A stretch of 64,000 nucleotides of DNA from Rufibacter tibetensis (GCF_001310085.1 NZ_CP012644.1:124001-188000), one strand, 5' to 3'; shown: positions 19,205 to 28,166, numbered from the stretch's first letter. Notes: generated from the sequence alone by a model not told the origin. A program made the numbers and translations.

Positions 19205-19675
19205 TTAGGTACTCCTAAGTATATGCCAACAAGGATACATCAGAAATCTGGACCAGTTTGGACGCTTGAAATAGAGATACCAGCCTATATCCACGAGGAC
19301 TTAAATTTTCTGTTTAATCAAGGAATCAGTGAAGCCACACGAGACTAAATCTAGCAAGCCATCAAGGAAGTAGTACAGGCCGCCGCCATTATGGGTTTCT
19401 TCACCACCGATAAAGTGAATGAGTATGCAGAGTTGCCAGTAAGATACACTAAAAACTAGCCAGTATCCTCGGTAAGGCGCTTACACAAGTTCAGCGTGGA
19501 AGCCATAGCCGACTAGAGGCGAAGGATGGAAGCCCCTAAGATCCTGAAGTACACTAAGAACTTCGGGTACAAGCCTAGAAGGAGAAACTACAACCAAAAA
19601 ATGGCAAGAAATGAAATTATAGTTTCAAATGATCTATCTAATGTACTTGGTGAAATGTATGTTCAAGCCGTGTAA
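19205..19675 (+). pseudogene. Decayed gene of unknown function, one frame with four internal stops
   Basis: One reading frame of 157 codons keeps protein-like composition over its whole length but contains one TAA and three TAG codons (near 19345, 19351, 19456 and 19513). Readable segments include PVWTLEIEIPAYIHEDLNF, AIKEVVQAAAIMGFFTTDK and KMARNEIIVSNDLSNVLGEM; the frame closes with TAA at 19673-19675. No frameshift is needed to read it. I do not recognise the family. The prevalence of TAG is what C-to-T or G-to-T decay of CAG or GAG codons would give. Fragment of an inactivated gene is the likeliest reading. Confidence 0.4.
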
Positions 19676-19752
19676 AATACCTATAAATAAGTATTCTCCA
19701 AATCATTGTATAATGCTTTCTTTATAATGCATAGAATGAAACGGAACTTACA

Positions 19753-20616
19753 ATGAAAGCAAAACGTATCCTTTCCCCTATTTTATTATTATTATTATTA
19801 TTATTGTTATTTATCGTGAATAATGCATCTGGTCAATTTAACATCAAAAGTCGCTTAGAACGTTTAGGCCCCTTACGCAGAGCCATAATTAATAATCAGA
19901 ATGTATATAAAACAATTGATAAACTAGAGGTGCAAAAAGTGTATTATCTCATTGATGGCACAGTAGTTAATGAACAAACAAAATATAAGATTAGCCCATC
20001 TACAGATAATTTTATTAGATATCGAGTAATCAATGATGATGAATCTATTATTCAGGTTTTACCAATGATGAAGTTTGTTAATAGAGGAGGCAATCATACC
20101 ATTGAATATTGGGATGAAAATCAAGATCAAAATCTAACAACTCTTACTAATCCATCAAATTATTACTTTAAAATAGTGGATGACCTCACTACTCCGGCTA
20201 AAAAGTATCTTGCCACGCAACGTTTAACTGCTATACCAGTTACAATTCCTATTAAATACAGGTTTAAAGCTTATGACTCGGATACAAAGTTTACATTCGA
20301 CGCAAACATTTCCTATGGCTTTGGTTATAAGATTAGGATCAATTCTAATCCCTATAAGGAACAATATGTAAGAGCTTTGTTTGCTATTGGTGTGGGCCTT
20401 CAGGAATATATGCCCCGGGACTCCATAAAGTCTGAAACTTATAAACCTGATAATGAACTCACCCTCACTAACTCAGTTGGCATGGCCTATGAAGGAGGCT
20501 CTAATTTCAATATTGGATTATTTCTAGGTTGGGATAGAATGTTCGGTAGTAAAAAGGATTGGTACTACCAGAATAAACCTTGGCTGGGCATTGGCATTGG
20601 GTATAAATTTGATTAA
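19753..20616 (+). CDS. Hypothetical secreted protein, possible outer-membrane beta-barrel
   Basis: A 287-residue protein that I do not recognise. Residues 1-27 are a signal peptide whose hydrophobic core is nine consecutive leucines, encoded by a TTA microsatellite (19783-19809). The middle is rich in Asn, Asp and Tyr; the second half alternates polar and apolar residues (FTFDANISYGFGYKI, RALFAIGVGLQEY, NIGLFLGWDRMFG) and ends WLGIGIGYKFD, the pattern of a small outer-membrane beta-barrel with a C-terminal aromatic residue. Base composition is much more AT-rich than the flanking phosphodiesterase gene, so recent transfer is likely. It lies in an island with a decayed gene before it and an IS3 remnant further on. 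Confidence 0.75.
   Translation: MKAKRILSPILLLLLLLLLFIVNNASGQFNIKSRLERLGPLRRAIINNQNVYKTIDKLEVQKVYYLIDGTVVNEQTKYKISPSTDNFIRYRVINDDESIIQVLPMMKFVNRGGNHTIEYWDENQDQNLTTLTNPSNYYFKIVDDLTTPAKKYLATQRLTAIPVTIPIKYRFKAYDSDTKFTFDANISYGFGYKIRINSNPYKEQYVRALFAIGVGLQEYMPRDSIKSETYKPDNELTLTNSVGMAYEGGSNFNIGLFLGWDRMFGSKKDWYYQNKPWLGIGIGYKFD
19783..19809 (+). repeat. TTA trinucleotide microsatellite inside a signal peptide
   Basis: Seven TTA codons, one TTG and one TTA in a row code for Leu11-Leu19 of the secreted protein starting at 19753. Slippage would change the length of the signal-peptide core in whole codons without a frameshift. Confidence 0.9.
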
Positions 20617-21307
20617 TAAAAGAATAAAGCTATAGGCAAGGATGATCATTTACACTAGGTTCTCTATCAGCTCCTTCAAGTGACCTAAGGGAAGAATAGG
20701 CTGTGTAAACGGGCATCTTCAATTAAATTTCTTTTCTATAGTTAAGAGAACTCAACATAGTTAAGAGTTATAGGAAAAACCGCGCCAAAACACTAAAAAA
20801 GTGCTGGTCTTATTGTTACTTTGGCAGGAGCAGAAACATGAAACAAGTATTTTGTATTTGGCTATACAGTTCTAATAATAATTTGTAAACGAGGTAATTT
20901 GGGCACATAAATCATTCTATCTGGCCTCTATAAAGGTTGAATGATTTATGAAAATTCCACTTACTTCCATGGGCTGATCCACTTCATTTATTTAAGTCTT
21001 TCAAAGTATAAATCATGTGAAGGTATTTTTTTTTCTAACTGCTATTAAGAAATGAAAATAAGGGCTTGCACCTTCCTTCTGCTAGTCATTAGTAAGGTCT
21101 ATTATGGAGTGACTAAGTAAATCGCAAACTCTAAACTATATTATAAATCTATTTATTAAACAATGATAATATAAATGGTATTCTTGTTTGGTTTTGAGCT
21201 TTAAAGTTAGCTAAACTTCACTGCTTTATTACGGTCTTCAATGTTGCTTCCACAATAATTTGTTTTACATTGACAAATAAATATTACAATTTTTTAAACC
21301 ATATCTT
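20617..21307. other. AT-rich intergenic stretch
   Basis: About 690 bases of AT-rich DNA between two AT-rich genes. No gene, terminator hairpin or repeat is convincing. The promoter of the metalloprotease gene should lie in the last 150 bases; only near-matches to TAnnTTTG were found. Confidence 0.4.
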
Positions 21308-22186
21308 ATGAAAAATTTTACTTCATGGTCATTCGTTTTATGTATCTTTCACTTATTTACATTATCCTCCTGCGGCAATGAAAAACAACTGGAGATATGT
21401 ACAGAGATTCTTCCCGTCCGTGATCCTAGTAAAGGTACTGTACTTAGAAATACTAAATGGAGAGAAGGAAGCATAATAAAAGTTGGATTTATTAATGGTG
21501 AAGAGGTCTACCGCCAAAAGGTTAGACTTTATGCGGCCGAATGGGAAAAACATGCCAACATTAAATTTGCATTCGTCAATAATGGCCCAGCCGATATACG
21601 CGTTTCAATGAATCCAGGATCCTCTTGGTCTTATCATGGAAATGAATCTTTGCGATTTTCTCAAAACATGAATACCGGGGAGACAGTAGCCGGCACTAAC
21701 GGCCCTTCAATGAATTTTGGTTGGTTTGAACCCTCCCTTTCAGAAGTAGGGTTCAGACGAGTTATCCTTCATGAGTTTGGACACAGCTTAGGTTTAATCC
21801 ATGAGCATCAAAACCCAACGGCTGGTATAGATTGGAATAAACCTAAAGTAAGAGCGTATTATAGGGACAAAAATGGATGGGATGAGGCTAAAACAGAGCT
21901 TAATATATTTAAAAGATATGATGCTAACTTAACTCAATTTACCTCCTATGACAGAGCGTCTATTATGCATTACTCCATTCCTGTAGACCACGTTAACAAT
22001 CCTGCTCATGCGGTTGCTTGGAATACAACCTTGTCTGATACTGATAAGTCATTCATTGCGTTTGTATATCCAAGAACTCCGCCCATACGGGAAAGAGAAC
22101 ATTCCTCACATCACGGTCATCAGGGTATAGGTACTGGTGGTGGCAATAGAGGGGGAGACATTATGAGGGAAGAAAACAAGAAATAG
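21308..22186 (+). CDS. Astacin-like zinc metalloprotease lipoprotein
   Basis: A 292-residue exported protease. The signal peptide ends FTLSSC with a lipidated Cys at about residue 22. The zinc-binding motif HEFGHSLGLIHEH starts at His155 and fits HExxHxxGxxH; the metzincin Met-turn is SIMHYSIP with Met220 and the following Tyr222. The region between holds QNPTAGIDWNKPKV, as in astacins. The pro-domain is very short, so activation may not need cleavage. The C-terminal 35 residues are Arg/His/Gly-rich and probably disordered. Astacin-like enzymes cleave proteins or peptides outside the cell. Codon use is AT-rich as in its upstream neighbour. The metalloprotease call is secure; the substrate is unknown. 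Confidence 0.88.
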   Translation: MKNFTSWSFVLCIFHLFTLSSCGNEKQLEICTEILPVRDPSKGTVLRNTKWREGSIIKVGFINGEEVYRQKVRLYAAEWEKHANIKFAFVNNGPADIRVSMNPGSSWSYHGNESLRFSQNMNTGETVAGTNGPSMNFGWFEPSLSEVGFRRVILHEFGHSLGLIHEHQNPTAGIDWNKPKVRAYYRDKNGWDEAKTELNIFKRYDANLTQFTSYDRASIMHYSIPVDHVNNPAHAVAWNTTLSDTDKSFIAFVYPRTPPIREREHSSHHGHQGIGTGGGNRGGDIMREENKK

Positions 22187-22389
22187 CCCACCTTCCCTCT
22201 TCCTATTATTTTCCCTATAGCCCTTTTACAATAGTATTTTTTTGCAACCTTTAATGGTAGCTTTGTTGATATGCTCTAAAAAATACTGGTTAATACTTTT
22301 GATTATAAGGAACGGTTTACAGCCTTACTGGTTGCCGGGTCGTACTTCATCAGATGAGCCTAACAAAAAGTTTAAGGGCTTATAATTTA

Positions 22390-22975
22390 ACTGGGTGAGA
22401 GACGCCGCTTTATTTAACCTGCTCTCTGATCGCGGGATGCTCATCTGAATGCGCAAGTGCAAGGCGTTGATCTTTTCTCGTCATTAGTTCCGCCAAACAT
22501 TCCAACTTTATGCGTGAGCTGCCTGTGGAGAGGGCTAACTAGGCATGGGTGAGTGATATCATGTACTGGTTTACTGATTACGCTTGTCTCTGTATCTCTT
22601 TAGTTACGGACAGCTACTCCAAGAGAATCATGGGCTATACGGTGGCTGAAACATAGGAACCTGACCACAGCAAAAAAGTCTTTCTGATGGCTTTACAGTA
22701 TATAGGCATGGGAAGTGGAAAGCACCTAATCCACCGCTTCGACCGGGGCGTCCTGTACTGCAGTAAAGAGAACAGGATAGCCGCGCAGGTGAACTGCATC
22801 CCCAAGCAATGTTACCTGCATGACCAATAGGTATATTCCCTAGCTCAGGGGCATACACTGCTGGATCAGGCCGTGTTTCTCTACAATCACAAACGTCCCA
22901 CCTGAGTTGTGACATGCTCTCTCCGGAGCAGGCGCATCGGCAGACAGGGCAATTGAAGAGAAGATAAAAGAACTA
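22390..22975 (+). pseudogene. IS3-family transposase (OrfB, DDE type) remnant
   Basis: Reading with several in-frame stops and at least one deletion gives the familiar IS3-family OrfB sequence: DAALFNLLSDRGMLI, LVTDSYSKRIMGYTVAET, HSKKVFLMALQYI, LIHRFDRGVLYCS, LLDQAVFLYNHKRPT and MLSPEQAHRQTGQLKRR. The catalytic Asp after LVT and the C-terminal YNxxRPH-like block are recognisable, while the part around the last catalytic Glu is deleted. OrfA is not visible. The element cannot transpose. It shows that the AT-rich island has received mobile DNA. Confidence 0.85.
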
Positions 22976-23411
22976 CTAAAAAAATACTGTCAACTTATAT
23001 GGACAATGAAAAACAGCATAAACCTGTAGTGGTCAATTCAAGTAAGGGTCAACAACTAATCGGTCAACACTTTTTAGGACGCGTAAGCAAAGTACCTATC
23101 CTTTAAAACGACGATTTGTTAAGATGGACTGAATGTTCAAAATTATGGCTTTGTTGATTATAGAAGCGCCCCAACTCTCTATTCCACAAATCTAATCTGT
23201 ACATTGTTTATGGAAGGTATTCGTGAGATATCTTAACCTGACAATTTACCTGCTACTCGCCTAGTAGAGTGGGCACCAATTAGCCAAATTAACTGAGTAT
23301 TTTAAATTCAATTTAATCCCTGCTTCAGCTATTCAGTTCTTTGCTTGTTAAGGTGGATTGTGCTTTCTATTTTCGCTTCAAGTCTGGCAAATGTTTAAAT
23401 TGAAGCAAGAA
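22976..23411. other. Probable right end of the IS3 remnant and intergenic DNA
   Basis: Just after the transposase remnant, CTGTCAACTTATATGGAC (from about 22988) resembles the TGTCAAC-type terminal repeat of Bacteroidota IS3 elements, and further GTCAA-containing segments follow to 23075. The rest, up to the recombinase start, shows nothing. Confidence 0.35.
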
Positions 23412-24029
23412 ATGAAAGCGATCATCTACACCAGGGTCTCCACCCAAGGGCAGACCACCGACCGCCAAGTGAAGGATTTGAAGGAAGCGGGCTTTGAGGT
23501 GGTGAAGTTATTCTCGGAGAAGATATTTGGTTTCAGCAAATCAATAGGGGAGAGGCAGGAGCTTCAGAAGGCCCTGGCCTATATGTACAAGGAAGGCATC
23601 AGGTGCCTGCTCATCCACGAGATCTCCCGCCTGGGCCGCAACACGACCGAGGTGCTGAACCTGCTGAAGGAGCTGGAGGGAAAGGGAATTTCCGTCTACA
23701 TCCACAACCTGGGCATCACCCTCTCGGCGGAGAACGACGGTAACCATGTCTTCACCAAGCTGGTGATCACCATCATGGCGGATCTGGCGAGGATGGAGAG
23801 CGAGCAGCTGAGCCTCCGCATCAAGTCGGGGATCCGCAGCCGCAAGGCCGATGGGCTGCACACGGGCCGGGAGGTGGGCTCGGCAGAAAGCCGGGAGAAA
23901 TTCCTGGGTAAGCACAAAGAGGTAATCAGGTACCTTAAACTAGGACGGTCTTACAATGAGATCACCAAGCTGACCGGGGCCGCGCCTTACACCATTTCCA
24001 AGGTGAAGAAGGCCTTAGCAGCAGGGTGA
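23412..24029 (+). CDS. Serine recombinase (resolvase/invertase family)
   Basis: A 205-residue site-specific recombinase. The N-terminal catalytic domain begins AIIYTRVSTQGQTTDRQ with the nucleophile at Ser10, followed by the family pattern of LLIHEISRLGRNTTEVLNLL and a long helix E. The C-terminal 50 residues (KEVIRYLKLGRSYNEITKLTGAAPYTISKVKKAL) are a helix-turn-helix. Size fits the small resolvase/invertase group, not the large integrases. The frame continues 18 codons upstream, but ATG at 23412 gives the usual start. GC content is much higher than in the AT-rich island before it, so the two have different origins. No inverted-repeat crossover site was identified near it. It could act on a plasmid, transposon or local inversion. 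Confidence 0.92.
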   Translation: MKAIIYTRVSTQGQTTDRQVKDLKEAGFEVVKLFSEKIFGFSKSIGERQELQKALAYMYKEGIRCLLIHEISRLGRNTTEVLNLLKELEGKGISVYIHNLGITLSAENDGNHVFTKLVITIMADLARMESEQLSLRIKSGIRSRKADGLHTGREVGSAESREKFLGKHKEVIRYLKLGRSYNEITKLTGAAPYTISKVKKALAAG

Positions 24030-24056
24030 GTATCCCTCGATATCTCTCTTCGAAAG

Positions 24057-24545
24057 CTATTTTTTTGGCAGAATTTGGTTCTGCAGCCAAGTCAGTTCCT
24101 CACGGCTGAGAGACCTCTTAGGGATAATGGCCACTTGCTGGGGGGCGTCCCAGAACAGAACCAGGTCTTTGGTTTGGGTGACCTTGTGCAAGGTGGCCAA
24201 GGTAAGGTTGTTGGTGAATGTCTCCCCCGCTATGAAGAGGTTCTTATCCGTGAAGGTGTAGGTGATAGATTCCTGGATCTTGGAATTGGACGCAAAGCTC
24301 CTTCTTCCGGAGAAGCTTTGCAGAACCGGAAGACCTACCATCGCCAAGCCCGCAAATATGTTGACGAAAGGGAATGGAAGGTGAGAGGTAGCTGTAGAGG
24401 TATATTGCAAAGGCACCGAAAGCAGCAGAAAAATGCCTATCACCCGAAAGACCCAGGTTAAAACCAGCACCCCTGGATTGGCGCGCTTATAGAATTGGAG
24501 GAAATCCTGGGGAGTGAGCTGGGTAGTTACGCTGAAGGGCTGCAT
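24057..24545 (-). CDS. YcxB-like membrane protein
   Basis: A 162-residue protein with two membrane segments, about residues 27-45 (VLVLTWVFRVIGIFLLLSV) and 58-76 (PFVNIFAGLAMVGLPVL). The C-terminal cytoplasmic half, with ESITYTFTDKNLFIAGETFTNNLTLATLHKVTQTKDLVLFW and PKRSLSREELTWLQNQI, matches the YcxB-like C-terminal domain. The role of this family is unknown. The gene is convergent with the recombinase, with only 27 bases between the stop codons. Confidence 0.8.
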   Translation of the reverse strand: MQPFSVTTQLTPQDFLQFYKRANPGVLVLTWVFRVIGIFLLLSVPLQYTSTATSHLPFPFVNIFAGLAMVGLPVLQSFSGRRSFASNSKIQESITYTFTDKNLFIAGETFTNNLTLATLHKVTQTKDLVLFWDAPQQVAIIPKRSLSREELTWLQNQILPKK

Positions 24546-24780
24546 TGGTTCTGTGATATAGGCAATAGGGAGGGTGTAATCCCATACAAATAAGGAATAT
24601 TTTCTGAGAATGCATCAAAGCCGGATACCTCGGGAAGGGAAATTTGAGCTATCGTGCGGCGTATGGTAGAAACCTTTTTGCTCCCTTTTTTCAATGCGAA
24701 ACAGATTTCACCGAAACTACTACGTTCGTAGAAGTAATGTTACAAAGGTAAAAATTGAGGTCGTGATTCAGAGAAGGACA

Positions 24781-24814
24781 TAAAAAATCCGCACACCTGT
24801 TGAAAGATGTGCGG
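24781..24814 (-). terminator. Intrinsic terminator on the minus strand with no protein gene upstream
   Basis: A perfect 7-base-pair stem (CCGCACA at 24789-24795, TGTGCGG at 24808-24814, 12-base loop). On the minus strand it is followed by a run of T (complement of six A at 24782-24787). No minus-strand protein gene lies upstream of it in this window before the FAD oxidoreductase/lipoprotein pair at 29.8 kb, so it may end a non-coding transcript. Confidence 0.7.
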
Positions 24815-25010
24815 CCTATATGGTTGCTTTGATACGTTACCCCCAGTGCGCAAGCGGATAGAAGACAAGTGCCTCAAAGCACCATATAGACATCTATACG
24901 GTGCTGTAAACAAGGGGTTACCTGAACTCACTTCATGCCAGAAAATCAATTGCCTGCAAGCTTCCCACCGGAACCTGGTTCAGATCCGGTAAGCGGGCGG
25001 ATCCGCACCT
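24781..25010 (-). ncRNA. Candidate structured RNA ending at the terminator
   Basis: Upstream of the minus-strand terminator lie two further stems. The first (24878-24905) pairs AGCACC with GGTGCT and TATAGA with TCTATA; the position between them is an A-C mismatch if read from the plus strand but a G-U pair if read from the minus strand, which favours a minus-strand RNA. The second pairs GATCCG (24983-24988) with CGGATC (24998-25003). I recognise no known RNA family (not 6S, SRP, RNase P or tmRNA by their usual conserved blocks). The 5' end is unknown. Supported only by structure. Confidence 0.3.
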
Positions 25011-25214
25011 GATTCTTATCGCCTATAGCTGCAATCACAGTGACTCCTACTATTCTAACTAGGGTGAATAACAATAAGTGATGCAGAAACGCACCTGTTT
25101 GGGACCTTTATTTACACTCTATTTTTAGATAATTTGCTTAAATCCAATAGTATAATCAAAAACCTTGTTGCAGGCGGGTGTTTTCTCACACCCTAACCCA
25201 CGGCCCGCGCTGCG

Positions 25215-25238
25215 GACTGGGTGCAATTGCACCCAGTC
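25215..25238. repeat. 24-base perfect palindrome
   Basis: A perfect self-complementary sequence with half-site GACTGGGTGCAA. It has no loop, so it is more likely a binding site for a symmetric protein or a recombination/fusion point than an RNA hairpin. It lies 410 bases before the patatin-like gene. Confidence 0.75.
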
Positions 25239-25355
25239 GGTGACAGATATATGACCAGTACGCGGGAGTCAGGCACGGTGGTTAGGATACCTAAGATACG
25301 GGCTTCTCTCCATCATTCAGCAGAGAAAGGGTCCTGGGGTAGTTTACAGTACTTC

Positions 25356-25425
25356 AGAAAATATTACTTGTTTCAGTATCAATACTTAATAATGGGTATT
25401 GATACTGAAACAAGTAATATTTTCT
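25356..25425. repeat. 30-base-pair perfect inverted repeat
   Basis: The two 30-base arms (25356-25385 and 25396-25425) are perfectly complementary around a 10-base loop. The arms are AT-rich and end in AGAAAATATT. There is no long T-run directly after either arm beyond the arm itself. The length is far above that of normal terminators; a cruciform, a small palindromic mobile element or a very stable RNA hairpin are possible. Confidence 0.9.
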
Positions 25426-25651
25426 TTTGGTCTGTGGCCGGCACATTATCAATATGCCGGTGTCCCTTAAATGGCGGCGTTACTTCTTATGCCCAAGGGA
25501 TAGTTTCTAATATGTTTTTCACCATCAGTAATATGCAGGCATTGAAGCCAGGTAGGCAAAAACGTTGATCCATTTACCAATAGGTATCTGGTCAACTCCT
25601 TGAAAACCCTAGAATCACAAAAAGAGGTAAAGGTATTTAAGCAAAGAGCCC

Positions 25652-27475
25652 ATGAGCGCGAAAACGTTTCATCTTGGCCTCTGCATGGCAGGGTCCGTGT
25701 CCGCGGGAGCCTACACCGCCGGCGTAATGGACTTTCTGCTGGAGGCGATAGAGAACTGGGAAAAGGCACGGGGCACGGACCCAAGCATCCCGGACCATAA
25801 AGTGGAGATTGACCTTTTCGGTGGGACCTCAGGGGGAGGGATCACAGCCGCCATGGCCTTCTTCGCTTTCCGTGGCAGGATAGAGCATCCCGTTCTGCAG
25901 GATGACGGGCGTTCTTTCATTGTAGACCCGGAGAAGAACATCCTGTGGAAACTCTGGGTCGACATTACCGGAGGAGACGTATTCGGCCAGATGCTGGACG
26001 GTTCTGACATCCATGACTACCATATCCCCTCCGCGATGAACTCAACCTTCATCGATGAAGTCGGTGATGTTTTCCAGGACTACGTGAAGACATTGGGTGC
26101 CTCAGAGCAGCCCAGGAACCCTGGTTGCATCAGTGATGAGGCAGAGTTGTTCATGACGCTGTTCAATGTCTCGGGTTTGAAGTACCAGCTGAGCAGCAAG
26201 GCTCTGGGTGCCGTCGAACAATACGTGTCAGAGCACAGGGACATTGCCCATTTCAGGTGGGGCGACGACTATCGGAAGGACGGGCGAATGGAGATCTCCA
26301 CCAGAAACCTGTCAAACCTCAAACCGTTGATTGAGGCATCCAAAGCCACCGGGGCCTTCCCCATCGGGCTGAGGGCCAGAACCCTGTCAAGGAAGGCAAA
26401 ATACATCTGGGACAACCCTTTTTTCCAGAAGAACGGCAAGTTCGGCAAGGGTACGATTGACCTGGGGAAGAAGGTCAAAAGTGATGAGGATGCCTACAAA
26501 AGCCTGAACGCGGATGGGGGCACCGCCAACAACGAACCTGTCGAGCTGATGCGCGATCTGCTCCTGCAGATCAGGCTGCGGGAAGACAACAAACTGGCGG
26601 AGCTGAAAGCCGTGGAGGCCATGAACGACACGCAAAGAATGGTGGCCAAAAGCACCAGGCTTGAGAACACCTCCGTTATTCTGATAGACCCTTTCCCCTC
26701 CTACGACTTTGAGGTAACGGAGCCCACCGCCCAGTCCGAGCACATCTTCAGCTATGCATCGGATCTGGTCTTTGCGATGGCCTCACAGCTGCGCTTCGAT
26801 GCCAAGGAAGCCATTGATGCATATGACAAGGATAATTACGGGCTTCACATTATCGCGCCTTCCCGGGATGACGTTGACAAGCCCGAGCACGCCATCGCCT
26901 GCGGGGCACTGGGCGGTTTCGGGGGCTTTTTAAGCAAGGAGTACAGGATACACGATTATTTCCTGGGGCGGCGTAACTGCCAGAGCTTCCTAAGGAAATA
27001 CTTTGTCGTCGACCCGGAAGAGAGCCAAGTGAATCAGGATGGGACACCTAACGAGAATTACGATTGCATAAAAGCCGTGATCAACGGGTACCAAGGCCAG
27101 GCAGCGTTCGAGCGGTTCTGCTTCAAGGACGAGAAAGGAAGGAAATGGCTCCCCGTGATTCCCGATGTTACGCTGCAAGAGCCAATCCGGGTGATGGAGA
27201 AAGCAGTTAGGGAAGGGGTTAAGCACATAAGCTACGAGGAGACAGGCAAATTGCCGCATTATGAGATGAGATTGCCTAAAGGGGACTTCTTGGAAAAGTA
27301 TTCCGACCAGATCGAGGAGAGGATAAACAAGCTCATGACCAATGTGTATGACTCCAATTGGCTGGGTGACTTGCTGCTCAAATTAGCCGCCAATAGGTTC
27401 GATGACAGAGCCGCTGAAAAGGTAATCAAAATAATAAAGGATGATTTGGTCAAGCGCAAGCTGGTAAAGCGTTGA
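25652..27475 (+). CDS. Patatin-like phospholipase protein
   Basis: A 607-residue cytoplasmic protein, much longer than simple patatins. The N-terminus has the glycine-rich oxyanion region (GLCMAGSVSAGAYTAG, residues 9-24), the nucleophile elbow GGTSGGG with Ser60, and the catalytic Asp288 in NADGGTANNEP, giving the Ser-Asp dyad of patatin lipid acyl hydrolases. The length and the first 25 residues fit the long bacterial patatin-like protein group. The C-terminal half (about 330-600) has no recognised domain. The start at 25652 is the first ATG before the catalytic motif. It would hydrolyse acyl groups from phospholipids or other lipids. It stands alone on its strand, preceded by a palindrome-rich intergenic block. 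Confidence 0.9.
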   Translation: MSAKTFHLGLCMAGSVSAGAYTAGVMDFLLEAIENWEKARGTDPSIPDHKVEIDLFGGTSGGGITAAMAFFAFRGRIEHPVLQDDGRSFIVDPEKNILWKLWVDITGGDVFGQMLDGSDIHDYHIPSAMNSTFIDEVGDVFQDYVKTLGASEQPRNPGCISDEAELFMTLFNVSGLKYQLSSKALGAVEQYVSEHRDIAHFRWGDDYRKDGRMEISTRNLSNLKPLIEASKATGAFPIGLRARTLSRKAKYIWDNPFFQKNGKFGKGTIDLGKKVKSDEDAYKSLNADGGTANNEPVELMRDLLLQIRLREDNKLAELKAVEAMNDTQRMVAKSTRLENTSVILIDPFPSYDFEVTEPTAQSEHIFSYASDLVFAMASQLRFDAKEAIDAYDKDNYGLHIIAPSRDDVDKPEHAIACGALGGFGGFLSKEYRIHDYFLGRRNCQSFLRKYFVVDPEESQVNQDGTPNENYDCIKAVINGYQGQAAFERFCFKDEKGRKWLPVIPDVTLQEPIRVMEKAVREGVKHISYEETGKLPHYEMRLPKGDFLEKYSDQIEERINKLMTNVYDSNWLGDLLLKLAANRFDDRAAEKVIKIIKDDLVKRKLVKR

Positions 27476-27611
27476 GGTTTCCCCTTTTACGGTCAACTGA
27501 TGTTTGATTAAAAAGTATGATTACCTCCATATTAGACATGCACTAGGTTCTTGTGTAAAGTTTGGTAAGCACTTCTAAATGGAAGCCATACATAATTATT
27601 GATCTATCAGT

Positions 27612-28166
27612 ATGAAAACTCTGCTAATACTGGCCGAAGCCACACTGGTCATATTCATGTCTGCATCCTGTAATACCCACTCTAAACTTAATTCCAATAA
27701 TCATATGAACGAAGAAGTAACAAAAACAGGGGGAGGTGACCTCAGTGACCAGGATAAGATGTTTCTGGAGATTGCCGGCAGTGCAGGTATCATGGAGGTA
27801 GAGTTAGGGAAGATGGCCGTAGAGAAAGGCACTCGCAGGGAAGTAGTTGAGTATGGGGGGATGATGGTCAAGGAGCACACCGAAGTCAATCAGAAATTCC
27901 GTAAGCTTCTTGAAAGACTGGATGTCGAGATTCCCGAGGGGATGAATGAGAGAAACACCCAAACGGTTAAGGAGCATGCTGCATTAAGCGGCAAAGAGTT
28001 CGATGAAAGGTATGTGCAGACGATTGTAGAGGACCATAAGCTAGCTACCGAGATGTTTAAGAAAGCTTTATCCGTGGCAAAGAATGAAAATTATAAGGAA
28101 TTCCTGTCTTCGATGATTCCTATCGTAGAGATGCACTACCACATGGCACAGAGGCTTCAAAAATGA
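27612..28166 (+). CDS. DUF4142 lipoprotein
   Basis: A 184-residue lipoprotein; the signal peptide ends FMSASC at residue 20. Residues about 50-180 are an all-helical DUF4142 domain, with SDQDKMFLEIAGSAGIMEVELGKMAVEKG, then VEYGGMMVKEHTEVNQKF and a terminal EMHYHMAQRLQK. The His and Glu spacing is ferritin/DUF305-like and may bind metal, but no enzyme activity is known for the family. Such proteins are often envelope-stress associated. No operon partner is apparent. Confidence 0.9.
   Translation: MKTLLILAEATLVIFMSASCNTHSKLNSNNHMNEEVTKTGGGDLSDQDKMFLEIAGSAGIMEVELGKMAVEKGTRREVVEYGGMMVKEHTEVNQKFRKLLERLDVEIPEGMNERNTQTVKEHAALSGKEFDERYVQTIVEDHKLATEMFKKALSVAKNENYKEFLSSMIPIVEMHYHMAQRLQK

Larger units (their letters stand above)
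24546..25651. other. Palindrome-rich intergenic block
   Basis: About 1.1 kb without a protein gene but with an unusual density of hairpins: a minus-strand terminator (24781-24814), stems at 24878-24905 and 24983-25003, a 24-base perfect palindrome (25215-25238) and a 30-base-pair inverted repeat (25356-25425). See the separate entries. Confidence 0.6.

Noticed and set aside
19205..19675. TAG reassignment or recoding
   Set aside because: The same frame also has TAA, and normal genes in the window end in all three stop codons, TAG included; decay explains it.
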